Notes: generated from the letters alone by a model not told the origin. A stretch of 64,000 nt of DNA from Flavobacteriaceae bacterium YJPT1-3 (GCA_029866965.1 CP123444.1:2645501-2709500); one strand, 5' to 3'. Shown: positions 34,403 through 43,706, counted from the first letter of the stretch. A program made the numbers and translations.

Positions 34403-34735
34403 ATGGAAAATTTAAAGGCGCGCTGGGGCATCACCTCCAACTGGCAGATTCTCATCATCTTCATTGTTTTCGGGATCACGGGATCTTCTTCTGTCTACGT
34501 CACCAAACCCTTGCTTGAATTTATCGGAGTGGAACGCTTTAATTTCGCCGCGGGCTTCTGGGGCGGATTCCTCTACTACTCCTTACGCATACTTTTAGTA
34601 TTTCCCGTCTATCAGGTACTGCTCGTATTTTTTGGATTTGTGTTCGGACAATTCAAATTCTTCTGGAATTTCGAAAAGAAAATGCTTTCCCGTCTTGGCC
34701 TGGGCTTCTTATTCCCGACTGAAGAACAGGATTAA
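34403..34735 (+). CDS. small membrane protein, DUF6787-like
   Basis: This is a 110-residue protein with two hydrophobic helices (about residues 14-35 and 60-85). It begins MENLKARWGITSNWQILIIF, has GITGSSSVYVTKPLLEF, and ends FGQFKFFWNFEKKMLSRLG. This matches my memory of the flavobacterial DUF6787 family; the function is unknown. Its last four bases overlap the end of the convergent nnr gene. Confidence 0.75.
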   Translation: MENLKARWGITSNWQILIIFIVFGITGSSSVYVTKPLLEFIGVERFNFAAGFWGGFLYYSLRILLVFPVYQVLLVFFGFVFGQFKFFWNFEKKMLSRLGLGFLFPTEEQD

Positions 34736-36270
34736 TCTTGCTCAGGAGCAGGCTCCGGCTCACTGAAGAGATCCATAAAGGCAGCTCCAATATGATCAAC
34801 AAGATCTCCGGCCAGTAAGCCCTGATAACTTGTTTTGGGTACAGCCAGGTCTCCTGCCCTACCGTGCAAATACACAGCGAATACGGCTGCCTGAAGTGGA
34901 CCGTACCCTTGAGCGATCAATCCGGTGATCATACCCGTGAGTACGTCTCCCGCACCGGCTGTGGCCATACCCGGATTCCCGGTAGTATTTACGTAAAGCC
35001 TATAGTCGTAGACGGTAATGGTATGTGCTCCTTTGATCACGACGATGACATCGTATATTTTAGCGAAAGCGGCGGTCTTCTCCAACTTATCGAAATCATC
35101 TTCCCAACTTCCAATCAGTCGCTCTAATTCTTTAGGGTGCGGCGTCAGTACCGCTTGATTGGGTAGATCTTCCAATAGTTTCGGATCAGCAGCTATGCAA
35201 TTCAATGCATCCGCATCCACTACCAGTTTCCCTTCGTAGTCGTCGAGAAAATCAGTCAGAGCCTTTTTCGTAAAGGAGTCAGTACCCATCCCAACGCCTA
35301 TGCCAATCACATCCGGCTCAATATCATAATCGATTTCTTCAAAGGTTTTTCCGTTGAAATTATCCGTAAGCACCATGGCTTCGGGCAATGCCGTTTGTAC
35401 GATATCCACGCCCAATTGGGGTACATAGGCCGTTGCGAGTCCGCTTCCGGTTCTCAAGGCGGCTCGTGTAGCTAAAACGACGGCCCCCATCTTCCCAAAA
35501 CTCCCACCTACCAGCATACTGTGGCCGTAGGTGCCTTTGTGGCTAAACTTTTGACGCGGTCGATACATTTGTAAAATCTCTTGTTTCCCAATGAGTTCAA
35601 CATCGGTGGGCGTATTGATCAAATAGTCTCGATCTAATCCTATGTCCAAAGTTTCCCACATCTGCACGTATTTTCCGGTTTGAGGCAAGAAGAAGACCAG
35701 TTTAGGGCTTTGGAAACTCAACACATAGGAAGCGGAGATGACCTCTTCATCAGTGGCGGGTACCGCATCCATGTAGAGACCCGATGGAATATCAATTGCG
35801 AGTACATAGGCCTTGGATGCATTGATATGAGCGAATAATTGCTGTACCCAATCGGGTGCCGGACGATTGAGCCCAATGCCAAAAATGGCATCGATCACGA
35901 TATCGCCAGAATTGATCTCGGGCAGATAAGAAGCCGACTTCAATAATTCGGGCCATTGGGTGGTTTTTTCTTTCAGACTATCGAGCGCTTTTAAAAAATC
36001 CTCCGAACGTTTATCACTGTAGTTGACGATGTAGACCGTAGTTTGATAGCCGTTCTCCAACAAATAGCGCGCAATGACCAGTCCGTCACCTCCGTTATTC
36101 CCAATTCCACAAAAAATCTTGATCGGTACCTGTCCGCCCTGCAGGCGCTGGTGCAGCCATTGGTAGGCGTAACCTCCGGCGCGCTCCATGAGATTAATGG
36201 AGGGGATTCCCTCTTTTTTTAAAGTGACCTGATCGGCTTCGCGCAATTGTTTCCGACTGAATATTTTCAT
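34732..36270 (-). CDS. nnr: bifunctional NAD(P)H-hydrate epimerase / ADP-dependent dehydratase
   Basis: The 512-residue enzyme repairs hydrated NAD(P)H. Residues 1-215 form the YjeF-N epimerase domain (GIGNNGGDGLVIARYL, DAIFGIGLNRP, AIDIPSGLYMD). Residues from about 225 form the ribokinase-like dehydratase (SHKGTYGHSMLVGGS, VDADALNCIA, LTPHPKELERL, and GAGDVLTGMITGLIAQG with the catalytic Asp). The C-terminus is acidic (EPEPAPEQD). It is a single gene divergent from the thr operon. Confidence 0.96.
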   Translation of the reverse strand: MKIFSRKQLREADQVTLKKEGIPSINLMERAGGYAYQWLHQRLQGGQVPIKIFCGIGNNGGDGLVIARYLLENGYQTTVYIVNYSDKRSEDFLKALDSLKEKTTQWPELLKSASYLPEINSGDIVIDAIFGIGLNRPAPDWVQQLFAHINASKAYVLAIDIPSGLYMDAVPATDEEVISASYVLSFQSPKLVFFLPQTGKYVQMWETLDIGLDRDYLINTPTDVELIGKQEILQMYRPRQKFSHKGTYGHSMLVGGSFGKMGAVVLATRAALRTGSGLATAYVPQLGVDIVQTALPEAMVLTDNFNGKTFEEIDYDIEPDVIGIGVGMGTDSFTKKALTDFLDDYEGKLVVDADALNCIAADPKLLEDLPNQAVLTPHPKELERLIGSWEDDFDKLEKTAAFAKIYDVIVVIKGAHTITVYDYRLYVNTTGNPGMATAGAGDVLTGMITGLIAQGYGPLQAAVFAVYLHGRAGDLAVPKTSYQGLLAGDLVDHIGAAFMDLFSEPEPAPEQD

Positions 36271-36383
36271 GAAATGATGATTGAAAGATTCTTGATTGTA
36301 TACCTATTTTCAGACCTCTGGTTGACGGATCAACAGTATCCACTCCTATTAATCGCTATTCTGCTAAAAATGAGGAATTAGCC

Positions 36384-36413
36384 TTGTCTGCTCCGGTAAA
36401 AATAATACTTTTA
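36384..36413 (+). promoter_or_regulatory. promoter TTG-N19-TACTTTTA for the thr operon
   Basis: TTG (36384-36386) and TACTTTTA (36406-36413, seven of eight consensus bases) are 19 bases apart. Transcription would start near 36417, placing about 140 bases of leader before thrA. Confidence 0.6.
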
Positions 36414-36415
36414 GT

Positions 36416-36538
36416 GCGAGACAATCAGAAGAATGAACCGCTATCGACTCCTCCTTTCCGTTTCGATCTTCACCCCACTAACCCTGGGCATTACCCCTTT
36501 GGGGTAGCTATTCACATATTCGTCTCGTTCCTTTTTTT
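36416..36538 (+). promoter_or_regulatory. putative attenuator region of the thr operon
   Basis: GCGAGAC (36416-36422), at the predicted 5' end of the mRNA, can pair with GTCTCGT (36522-36528), which sits three bases before the T-run 36532-36538. This long stem would enclose the whole leader frame, and translation of the leader could open it. Two alternative short hairpins lie within the leader codons. Confidence 0.4.
36433..36507 (+). CDS. candidate leader peptide of the thr operon
   Basis: This 24-codon frame, too short for usual gene calling, starts with ATG 16 bases after the predicted transcription start. It ends in TAG 51 bases before thrA. The second half reads IFTPLTLGITPLG, with three Thr and two Ile codons among many Leu. 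The GGGGT near its end can pair either with ACCCC at 36472-36476 or with TACCCC at 36492-36497, and a seven-T run follows at 36532-36538. Together this resembles a translation-coupled attenuator that senses Thr/Ile. It is inference; the amino-acid bias is modest and the T-run is not directly attached to a strong hairpin. Confidence 0.5.
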   Translation: MNRYRLLLSVSIFTPLTLGITPLG

Positions 36539-36558
36539 ACATCCTTTAATACCCTAGC

Positions 36559-38994
36559 ATGCGCGTACTCAAATTTGGAGGTACTTCCGTTGGAAGTATC
36601 GAGAATATCAATCAAGTCCTCTCCATAGTCACAGAACAAACGGCACACAGTCCGCTGGCTGTGGTGGTTTCTGCCCTGGGAGGGGTCACCGATAAACTTC
36701 AGGAAAGCGGACTTCGGGCAGCCCAAAAAAAGGCGAGTTATCTCGAGGTATTGGAGTCGATCAAAGAGCAGCATTTTGCTTTCGCGAAAGCACTCACCTC
36801 AAAGGAAAAACTACCCGCGTTAGTAGACCTTCTTTCAGATCTGGAAGAATTACTTCAGGGCATCTATCTCATCAATGAATTGTCACCCAAAACGGTAGAT
36901 AAATTGCTCTCTTTTGGAGAACGTTGCTCCTCCCTCCTCCTCGCTGAAGCCTATACTGCTAAAGGCTCTCCGGTCGTTTTAAAAGATGCTCGCGAACTTA
37001 TTCTGACGGATGACAACCACACCAAGGCGGGAGTGCGCTACGACGAGACCTACCAAAATATACGAGCCTACTTTGAGGACCCCTCTGTGGCCCTAACGTT
37101 GATTCCCGGATTTATTGCACGTTCACAAAGCGGCAATACGAGCACACTAGGTCGTGGTGGTTCTGACTTTACAGCGGCCTTGATCGCTGCAGCTTTAGAG
37201 GTGGAACAATTGGAGATCTGGACCGATGTAAGCGGAATGTATACCGCCAACCCTAAACTAGTACGGCAAGCCCGGCCTATTCCTCAAATTTCCTATCAGG
37301 AGGCTATGGAGCTTTCGCATTTTGGTGCCAAGGTGTTGTATCCACCTACCCTGGTCCCTGTTTTGGCCAAGGGAATCCCGGTAGTAATTAAAAACACCCT
37401 GGACCCAGAGGCTACAGGAACGGTTATTCACCATGCTTTACCTACAGCAACCAATGCCATTCAAGGGATCAGTCATATTGGCGATATCGCCTTACTTACC
37501 CTCTCCGGAGGGGGTATGGTGGGTATTCCGGGCATATCCAAACGCTTGTTTGAGACCCTGGCCCTAGAGGCGATTAATGTTATTTTGATCACACAGGCCT
37601 CCAGTGAACACAGTATTTGCATTGGTATTATGCGCAGCGATGCACCCCGAGCTCAAGCAGCAATTAGTGCTACTTTTGAGCAGGAGATCAGTCTGGGGAA
37701 GATCGATCCGCTGGTCGTGGAAGAAGACCTGGCGATCATTGCCCTGGTGGGCGATCGCATGAAAAGTCATCAGGGCATCAGCGGAAAGATGTTCCAGACC
37801 CTGGGAAAAAACAACGTCAATATACGCGCCATCGCACAGGGCGCCAGTGAAAAGAACATTTCGGCCGTGATCGCTGAAAAAGACGTAAAAAAAGCTTTGA
37901 ATAGCTTGCACGAGCGCTTCTTTGAAGATCAGCGAAAACAACTTAATCTATTTGTCATGGGCGTAGGCAATGTAGGGAGTAAGCTACTGGCGCAGATCGA
38001 ACAACAGCGCAGCTTTCTCAAGAAACAGCTCAATCTCAATGTTCGGGTGCTGGGCTTATCCAATTCCCGTACCATGGTTCTCGACGGCATGGGCATCGAC
38101 TTAAAACAATGGGAGGACCGACTCCATTCAGGAGAACCGGCTGATCTGGATCGCTTTCGCGAAAGCGCCATCGCCATGAATAAACGCAACAGCATTTTTG
38201 TAGATATCACGGCCAACGAAGCGGTTGCTCTGTGCTACGCTGACTACCTGCGGAATAGCATAGCGGTGGTCGCCTGCAATAAGATCGCAGCCGCCTCTGA
38301 GTACTCCACCTACGCCAATTTAAAACGGTTAAGTCGGGAATACAATGCCCCCTTCCTCTTTGAGACCAATGTGGGAGCCGGGCTGCCCATCATTGATACC
38401 TTAAGTAATCTGATCGCTTCCGGCGACCAGATTCGCTCCATACAGGCCGTGTTGAGTGGGAGTTTAAATTTTGTATTCAATCATTTCCAGCCCGGTGGGA
38501 ATTTTCACGATGTGGTCATGCAAGCCAAGGAGGAAGGTTATACAGAACCGGATCCGAGAATTGATCTCAGTGGTGTGGATGTGGCTCGCAAGATTCTGAT
38601 TTTGGCCCGAGAAAGTGGTCTCAAAATGGATTTGGAGGACATCGAGAATCAACCTTTCCTCACCGAAAAGAATTTAAAAAGCGTAAGTGTCGATCACTTT
38701 TTTGAGACCTTGACAGAGGATGCGGCTCATTTTGAAGCCCTGGTACAAGACGCTCATCAACACGGGAAACGACTCAAATACGTCGCACAGCTGAAAAACG
38801 GTAAGGCCAGTGTAGGACTGCAAGCGGTGGGCCCGGAACACCCCTTTTACAATCTGGAAGGCAAAGACAATATCGTACTCTTTTACACCGATCGATATCC
38901 TGATCAGCCCCTGATCGTGAAGGGTGCTGGTGCGGGAGGAGATGTTACCGCCAGTGGTCTGTTTTCAGACATCATCCGATTGCGTACCTTCTAA
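36559..38994 (+). CDS. thrA: bifunctional aspartate kinase / homoserine dehydrogenase
   Basis: This 811-residue enzyme carries out the first and third steps from aspartate to threonine. The aspartokinase domain starts MRVLKFGGTSVGS and contains RGGSDFTAALIAAALE and EIWTDVSGMYTANPK. Two ACT-type repeats lie around 310-460. The homoserine dehydrogenase domain begins near 465 (LNLFVMGVGNVGSKLL) with ACNKIAAA, FLFETNVGAGLPIIDTL and EPDPRIDLSGVDVARKI. The length and order match ThrA/MetL. The ACT repeats suggest feedback control. Two exact palindrome copies lie within the gene in different frames. thrB follows after 11 bases. Confidence 0.97.
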   Translation: MRVLKFGGTSVGSIENINQVLSIVTEQTAHSPLAVVVSALGGVTDKLQESGLRAAQKKASYLEVLESIKEQHFAFAKALTSKEKLPALVDLLSDLEELLQGIYLINELSPKTVDKLLSFGERCSSLLLAEAYTAKGSPVVLKDARELILTDDNHTKAGVRYDETYQNIRAYFEDPSVALTLIPGFIARSQSGNTSTLGRGGSDFTAALIAAALEVEQLEIWTDVSGMYTANPKLVRQARPIPQISYQEAMELSHFGAKVLYPPTLVPVLAKGIPVVIKNTLDPEATGTVIHHALPTATNAIQGISHIGDIALLTLSGGGMVGIPGISKRLFETLALEAINVILITQASSEHSICIGIMRSDAPRAQAAISATFEQEISLGKIDPLVVEEDLAIIALVGDRMKSHQGISGKMFQTLGKNNVNIRAIAQGASEKNISAVIAEKDVKKALNSLHERFFEDQRKQLNLFVMGVGNVGSKLLAQIEQQRSFLKKQLNLNVRVLGLSNSRTMVLDGMGIDLKQWEDRLHSGEPADLDRFRESAIAMNKRNSIFVDITANEAVALCYADYLRNSIAVVACNKIAAASEYSTYANLKRLSREYNAPFLFETNVGAGLPIIDTLSNLIASGDQIRSIQAVLSGSLNFVFNHFQPGGNFHDVVMQAKEEGYTEPDPRIDLSGVDVARKILILARESGLKMDLEDIENQPFLTEKNLKSVSVDHFFETLTEDAAHFEALVQDAHQHGKRLKYVAQLKNGKASVGLQAVGPEHPFYNLEGKDNIVLFYTDRYPDQPLIVKGAGAGGDVTASGLFSDIIRLRTF
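36778..36791. repeat. dispersed palindrome GCTTTCGCGAAAGC inside thrA (first copy)
   Basis: This exact copy is read as Ala-Phe-Ala-Lys-Ala (FAFAKALTS). Confidence 0.9.
38153..38166. repeat. dispersed palindrome GCTTTCGCGAAAGC inside thrA (second copy)
   Basis: This exact copy is read in another frame, as Arg-Phe-Arg-Glu-Ser (LDRFRESAIA). Confidence 0.9.
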
Positions 38995-39005
38995 GGCTGA
39001 AAGTG

Positions 39006-39941
39006 ATGAAAAAAGAAGTTCGCGTTTTTTCCCCAGCCACCGTTGCCAATGTCAATTGTGGTTTTGATCTGCTTGGATTTGCCATCCAGGGGATAGGCGA
39101 TGAGATGATCCTGCGGAAAACCAGCAAAAAGGGAGAGGTTAGCATAAAAACCATACACGGGGCAACATTGCCCCTGGAGCCGGAGCGCAATGTGGCCGGA
39201 GTAGCTGCTCGGGCCATGCTACAGGCCACTCAAGCGCCTTTCGGAGTGGAATTGGAGCTGTATAAGAACATCCAGACCGGAAGCGGGATTGGTAGCAGTG
39301 CAGCCAGTGCGGCAGGAGCGGTCGTAGGCATCAATCAGTTTTTGGATCAACCGGTCGATCGTTTGGAACTGACAAGATGGGCTATGAAAGGAGAAGCGGT
39401 GGCGAGCGGTAACGAGCATGCAGACAATGTGGCTCCCAGCATCTATGGAGGAATTACCCTGATCTGCAGTTATGAGCCCTTACAGATAATACAGTTACCG
39501 GTACCCGAAGCGCTTTATGTGACCGTGATCCATCCGCAGATCAAGATCGAGACCAAAGCAGCTCGTGCTAAACTGCCTGAATCAGTTCCTTTGAAAAAGG
39601 CGATTCGCCAAAGCGGCCACCTGGCCGGATTTGTATCTGCGCTGTACACGAGCGATTATGAATTGATGAAAAGTACGGCTCAGGATATATTGATTGAACC
39701 CCATCGAAAATCATCCATCCCTGAATTCGATAGGCTCCGGAAAGAGGCGCTTGATCAAGGAGCCCTGGTCTTTGGAATCAGCGGTTCAGGACCTTCAATT
39801 TTTGCTTTAAGTAAAGGCAATGAAACAGCTATAAACGTAGAATATAAGTTAAAATCAATCATTCAATCCCTTGACCTGGACGTTCAAAGCTATTCCGGTA
39901 AAATCTGCACTCAGGGCAGTTATATATGTTCCCACTCATGA
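39006..39941 (+). CDS. thrB: homoserine kinase
   Basis: The 311-residue GHMP kinase phosphorylates homoserine. It starts MKKEVRVFSPATVANVNCGFD, has the GHMP ATP motif IQTGSGIGSSAASAAGAV, and ends with the family's GALVFGISGSGPSIFAL. I use ATG 39006 rather than GTG 39003. Its stop overlaps the thrC start (ATGA), indicating translational coupling within the thr operon. Confidence 0.96.
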   Translation: MKKEVRVFSPATVANVNCGFDLLGFAIQGIGDEMILRKTSKKGEVSIKTIHGATLPLEPERNVAGVAARAMLQATQAPFGVELELYKNIQTGSGIGSSAASAAGAVVGINQFLDQPVDRLELTRWAMKGEAVASGNEHADNVAPSIYGGITLICSYEPLQIIQLPVPEALYVTVIHPQIKIETKAARAKLPESVPLKKAIRQSGHLAGFVSALYTSDYELMKSTAQDILIEPHRKSSIPEFDRLRKEALDQGALVFGISGSGPSIFALSKGNETAINVEYKLKSIIQSLDLDVQSYSGKICTQGSYICSHS

Positions 39942-41236
39942 TGTTCTATTCCTTAAACGGTCAATCGGTTAAAGTCCCTTTTCATCAGGCAGTCGTCCAA
40001 AGTATCGCTCCGGATCGCGGACTTTATTTCCCGGAAGCTATACCCCGTTTACCCGCTTCTTTCTTTGAAAACATCCAGAGTATAAGCGATCAGGAGGTGG
40101 CTTTTAGCGCAATGGCACCTTTTGTAGGCGGTAGTCTGACCGAACAAGAACTTAGGGATATACTGTTGGATGTATTGTCCTTTGATTTTCCGCTGGTATC
40201 GCTGAATGATCGCATTAGCACCTTAGAACTGTTTCACGGTCCTACCATGGCTTTTAAAGATGTAGGCGCCCGATTTATGGCACGTTGTCTGGGTCATTTC
40301 ACCAAACGGGATCCGAAGTCCAAAGAAGTGACCGTTCTGGTCGCGACCAGTGGGGACACCGGGGGTGCCGTGGCCCGCGGTTTTCTGAATGTACCCGGGG
40401 TTAAAGTCATCATTCTTTATCCCAGGGGAAAGGTGAGTGAGATTCAGGAAAAGCAATTGACCACCCTGGGCGCCAACATCAGGGCTTTGGAAGTAGACGG
40501 TGTTTTTGATGATTGCCAGCGTATGGTGAAAAAGGCTTTTCAAGATGACATACTCCAGCGGCACTTTCAACTGACTTCGGCCAACAGCATCAATGTGGCC
40601 CGTTGGCTACCGCAAATGATCTACTATTTGTTGGCTTATAAAAAAGCCGGCAAAGAAAAGCTCGTGTTCTCCGTACCCAGCGGGAATTTTGGAAATATTT
40701 GCGCCGGAATGGTCGCTCATAAAATGGGCATGCCCGTACAGCAATTCATTGCTTCCGTCAACAGCAATGCGGTGGTTCCCCACTTTATGAAGACTCAAAC
40801 CTATACTCCACGACCGGCGGTGGCAACCATCAGCAATGCCATGGATGTGGGAGATCCCAGCAATTTTGTGCGCATTCTCGAACTTTTTGAGCAGAATTTC
40901 GGGATGCTTTCGCGAAAGCTGACTTCGTATTCGTTCAGTGATACGGAAACCCGCCGCGCGATGAAAGAACTCTATTCGCACTTTTCGTACGTGGCCGATC
41001 CGCATGGTGCTGTGGGCTATCTCGGACTCCAAAAATACCTCGATCAGCATCCAGAAGTCAATGGAGTTTTTTTGGAAACTGCCCATCCGGTAAAGTTTCT
41101 GAACGTCGTTGAACAAGTGATCCAGAAAGAACTCCCGCTCCCCGATCAGATCGCCGCGCTGATGCCTCGAAAAAAGCAGGCCACCGCTGTTGGCAGTTAT
41201 GAAGAATTCCAGTCATTTTTACTGAGCGAAGTCTAA
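39938..41236 (+). CDS. thrC: threonine synthase
   Basis: This PLP enzyme (432 aa) converts O-phosphohomoserine to threonine. It starts MMFYSLNGQSVKVPFHQAV, with ISTLELFHGPTMAFKDVGARFMAR (PLP lysine in FKD) and VATSGDTGGAVARGFL. It also has LTSANSINVARWLPQMIYY and VPSGNFGNICAGMVA. The frame is open four codons upstream (39926), but ATG 39938 overlaps the thrB stop and fits the family's start; 39941 is also possible. It contains an exact palindrome copy at 40906-40919. Confidence 0.96.
   Translation: MMFYSLNGQSVKVPFHQAVVQSIAPDRGLYFPEAIPRLPASFFENIQSISDQEVAFSAMAPFVGGSLTEQELRDILLDVLSFDFPLVSLNDRISTLELFHGPTMAFKDVGARFMARCLGHFTKRDPKSKEVTVLVATSGDTGGAVARGFLNVPGVKVIILYPRGKVSEIQEKQLTTLGANIRALEVDGVFDDCQRMVKKAFQDDILQRHFQLTSANSINVARWLPQMIYYLLAYKKAGKEKLVFSVPSGNFGNICAGMVAHKMGMPVQQFIASVNSNAVVPHFMKTQTYTPRPAVATISNAMDVGDPSNFVRILELFEQNFGMLSRKLTSYSFSDTETRRAMKELYSHFSYVADPHGAVGYLGLQKYLDQHPEVNGVFLETAHPVKFLNVVEQVIQKELPLPDQIAALMPRKKQATAVGSYEEFQSFLLSEV
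40906..40919. repeat. dispersed palindrome GCTTTCGCGAAAGC inside thrC
   Basis: This exact copy is read in the third frame, as Leu-Ser-Arg-Lys (GMLSRKLTS). Confidence 0.9.
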
Positions 41237-41256
41237 GTTTTCGGCAATGATTTCAA

Positions 41257-41264
41257 TACATTTG
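41257..41264 (+). promoter_or_regulatory. -7 box TACATTTG before gcvT
   Basis: TACATTTG fits TAnnTTTG and ends 21 bases before the gcvT ATG. No clear -33 TTG is visible. Confidence 0.45.
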
Positions 41265-41285
41265 TGGCCAAATTAAAGATGGATC

Positions 41286-42371
41286 ATGAAGAATACTGCG
41301 CTTAGCCATATACACGAGCAATTAGGAGCTAAAATGGTGCCTTTTGCCGGATACAATATGCCTGTTCAATACGAAGGTGTGAATGCCGAACACGAGACTG
41401 TACGCCAAGGCGTAGGTGTTTTTGATGTTTCCCATATGGGCGAGTTTTTGGTACAGGGAGAAGGAGCCTTAGCATTGCTCCAATACGTGTGCTCCAATGA
41501 TATTTCTAAGCTAAGCCCCGGGCGCGCTCAATACAACTGTTTTCCGAATGAAAGCGGCGGGATCGTAGACGACTTGATCGTCTATCACATCCGGGAAAAT
41601 GAATATCTACTCGTCGTTAATGCGAGCAATATTGAGAAAGACTGGGCCTGGTTAGAAAAGCAGAACCGTTTTGGCGCCACGCTCAAGAATATCTCCGAAG
41701 ACTATTCTCTTTTGGCCATTCAAGGTCCCAAGGCGGTTGAGGCTATGCAATCACTGACAGAGGTTGATCTAAACGGGATCAAATTTTACCACTTTGAAGT
41801 GGCTCCCTTCGCCGGATTGGATTATGTGATCATCAGTGCCACGGGCTATACCGGCAGTGGAGGTTTTGAGATCTACTGCAAAAATGATCAGGTCGAGCAG
41901 CTCTGGACTCGGGTTATGGAAGCCGGTGCTTCCTACGGGATCAAACCCATCGGTCTGGCCGCGCGGGATACCTTACGCCTGGAAATGGGCTATTGTTTGT
42001 ACGGCAATGATATTGACGACACTACCTCACCTATTGAAGCCGGTTTAGGATGGATCACCAAATTCAATAAAGACTTCATCAATGCTGATGCGCTCCAAAA
42101 AGAAAAAGAAGCGGGGCCCAAGCGAAAATTGGTCGGATTTGAATTGGAAGAACGCGGTATTCCCCGTCACGGTTACGACATCGTTGATGAAGAAGGCCAG
42201 GTCATTGGCGTGGTTACCAGTGGCACCATGGGGCCCAGTGTGAATAAACCCATTGGCTTGGGTTACGTACCTACCGCTTTAGCGAAACCGGGAAGTCAAA
42301 TTCATATTCAAATACGCAAGAAAGCACTACTCGCTACCGTTGTAGCCTTGCCATTCTATAAAGCGCAATAA
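41286..42371 (+). CDS. gcvT: aminomethyltransferase, glycine cleavage T-protein
   Basis: The 361-residue enzyme transfers the aminomethyl carbon to tetrahydrofolate in the glycine cleavage system. Typical landmarks are [69 protein letters not shown] and [20 protein letters not shown]. No gcvH or gcvP is in the window, so the system is split on this chromosome. It is probably its own transcription unit. Confidence 0.97.
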   Translation: MKNTALSHIHEQLGAKMVPFAGYNMPVQYEGVNAEHETVRQGVGVFDVSHMGEFLVQGEGALALLQYVCSNDISKLSPGRAQYNCFPNESGGIVDDLIVYHIRENEYLLVVNASNIEKDWAWLEKQNRFGATLKNISEDYSLLAIQGPKAVEAMQSLTEVDLNGIKFYHFEVAPFAGLDYVIISATGYTGSGGFEIYCKNDQVEQLWTRVMEAGASYGIKPIGLAARDTLRLEMGYCLYGNDIDDTTSPIEAGLGWITKFNKDFINADALQKEKEAGPKRKLVGFELEERGIPRHGYDIVDEEGQVIGVVTSGTMGPSVNKPIGLGYVPTALAKPGSQIHIQIRKKALLATVVALPFYKAQ

Positions 42372-42472
42372 TCACAAACACCAGTAATTAGCTGCTGGCG
42401 GCAGCGCTGTGCCCTACGAACTCATTTTTAAATCGGTCGATCATCGCTTACAAGAAGTCATCTAAAAAAGTT

Positions 42473-43282
42473 TTGATCCTGGGAGCCAGTGGCTTTCTGG
42501 GTGGGTCGCTCTATAAAGAATTGTACCGCTTTTACGATACTCATGGCACTTATCACTCCGGCCGTATTTACGATGATAATCAGCACTTCCATCATTACGA
42601 TATGGCTGAAGATGACCTTCGAGAACTCCTGTATCAGCTTAAACCACAATGGATCATCTCGGCGTTACGGGGAAATTTCGACGCCCAGATCGAAGCCCAT
42701 CAGCAATTGCTGGACTATGCGCTTAATGAAAGCTGTAAATTGATCTTTTTATCTTCGGCCAATGTGTTTGATGCGTTTACCAATTATCCCTCATATGAAA
42801 TGGATAAAACACTGTCTGAGAGTATCTACGGGAAACTGAAGATCCGTTGTGAAAATCTCTTACTCCGCAATTTACCCGAAGATCGCTACGTGATCGCCAG
42901 ATTGCCCATGGTGTTCGGCAGGAACTCCCCCCGATTGAAAGAGATCAAAAACCTGATCCTTACTCATGAGCCTGTGGAAGTATTCCCACATCTCATCATC
43001 AACACCACCACAGACAGTAAGGTGAGTCAGCAAATCCACTACATCATCAATCGCGATCTGAGTGGCATCTTTCATTTAGGCAGTCAGGATCTGATTCATC
43101 ATAAAGAACTCATCAGTGAATTGGTAGGGGTGATGGAAACCGGAGGCACAACTGCGCAATACATGAATGTTTATACGTCCAACTTTGATCGCTATCTGGC
43201 CGTTCTGCCGAAGGACAATAAGCTCCCACGACATTTACAGATCACCAATGACGAGGTGGTCGAAGCCAGTCAAATACTGTAA
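42473..43282 (+). CDS. NAD(P)-dependent sugar-epimerase/reductase-like Rossmann protein, atypical start
   Basis: This protein resembles RmlD-like or extended SDR reductases: ILGASGFLGGSLYKEL dinucleotide motif, IFLSSANVFDAF, YxxxK-like SIYGKLKIRCE, and VIARLPMVFGRNSPR. The substrate is unknown. The start is uncertain: there is no in-frame ATG or GTG before the Rossmann motif. The frame is open back to 42392 after a TAG, and TTG 42473 (giving 269 aa) cuts into the first beta strand (upstream codons read KKVL, then ILGASG). Initiation may use TTG here or a rarer codon upstream. Confidence 0.72.
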   Translation: MILGASGFLGGSLYKELYRFYDTHGTYHSGRIYDDNQHFHHYDMAEDDLRELLYQLKPQWIISALRGNFDAQIEAHQQLLDYALNESCKLIFLSSANVFDAFTNYPSYEMDKTLSESIYGKLKIRCENLLLRNLPEDRYVIARLPMVFGRNSPRLKEIKNLILTHEPVEVFPHLIINTTTDSKVSQQIHYIINRDLSGIFHLGSQDLIHHKELISELVGVMETGGTTAQYMNVYTSNFDRYLAVLPKDNKLPRHLQITNDEVVEASQIL

Positions 43283-43311
43283 GTGCAGCCAATCTCAATC
43301 TTTCGTTAAAT

Positions 43312-43325
43312 GCTTTCGCGAAAGC
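43312..43325. repeat. dispersed palindrome GCTTTCGCGAAAGC, intergenic copy
   Basis: This exact copy lies 49 bases before the pterin dehydratase ATG, in a 91-base gap. Confidence 0.9.
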
Positions 43326-43373
43326 GTGGTCTTGCTTAACTTAAACGAGTTCACCTATAAAAAATCAAGAATC

Positions 43374-43661
43374 ATGAAAAAATTATCCGAAGCCGAAATT
43401 CAGGCTAAACTTCAGAATCTGGAGGGTTGGGAGTATGCAGACCAGGCCATACATACCTCTTTTGTATTTGAAAATTTTAAAGAAGCCTGGGCGAGCATGA
43501 CCCGTATCGCCTTCGAAGCCGAAATTCAAGGCCATCATCCGGATTGGAGTAATGTTTACAATGAATTGAATATTTCCTTGAGTACCCACGATGCGGATGG
43601 AGTCACGGAAAAAGACTTTAAACTGGCCAAAACTATAGAAGAAATCTTAGGTGGTGAGTAA
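43374..43661 (+). CDS. 4a-hydroxytetrahydrobiopterin (pterin-4a-carbinolamine) dehydratase
   Basis: The 95-residue protein matches the PCD/DCoH family: EWEYADQ-type WEYADQAIHTSFVF, then FEAEIQGHHPDWSNVYNEL with the catalytic His pair, and LSTHDADGVTEKDFKLA. It dehydrates the carbinolamine formed by aromatic amino-acid hydroxylases. No hydroxylase is in the window. The frame is open 69 codons upstream into the previous gene, but that extension contains the palindrome and does not resemble the family. Confidence 0.95.
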   Translation: MKKLSEAEIQAKLQNLEGWEYADQAIHTSFVFENFKEAWASMTRIAFEAEIQGHHPDWSNVYNELNISLSTHDADGVTEKDFKLAKTIEEILGGE

Positions 43662-43706
43662 GGCGTATTTCGACACTTTCCTATTTAGACTTCGCGCTTA
43701 GTTTGC

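Noticed and set aside
36322-36335. Short inverted repeat GTTGA-CGGA-TCAAC upstream of the thr promoter
   Set aside because: A five-base stem is common by chance, and there is no second copy to support an operator.
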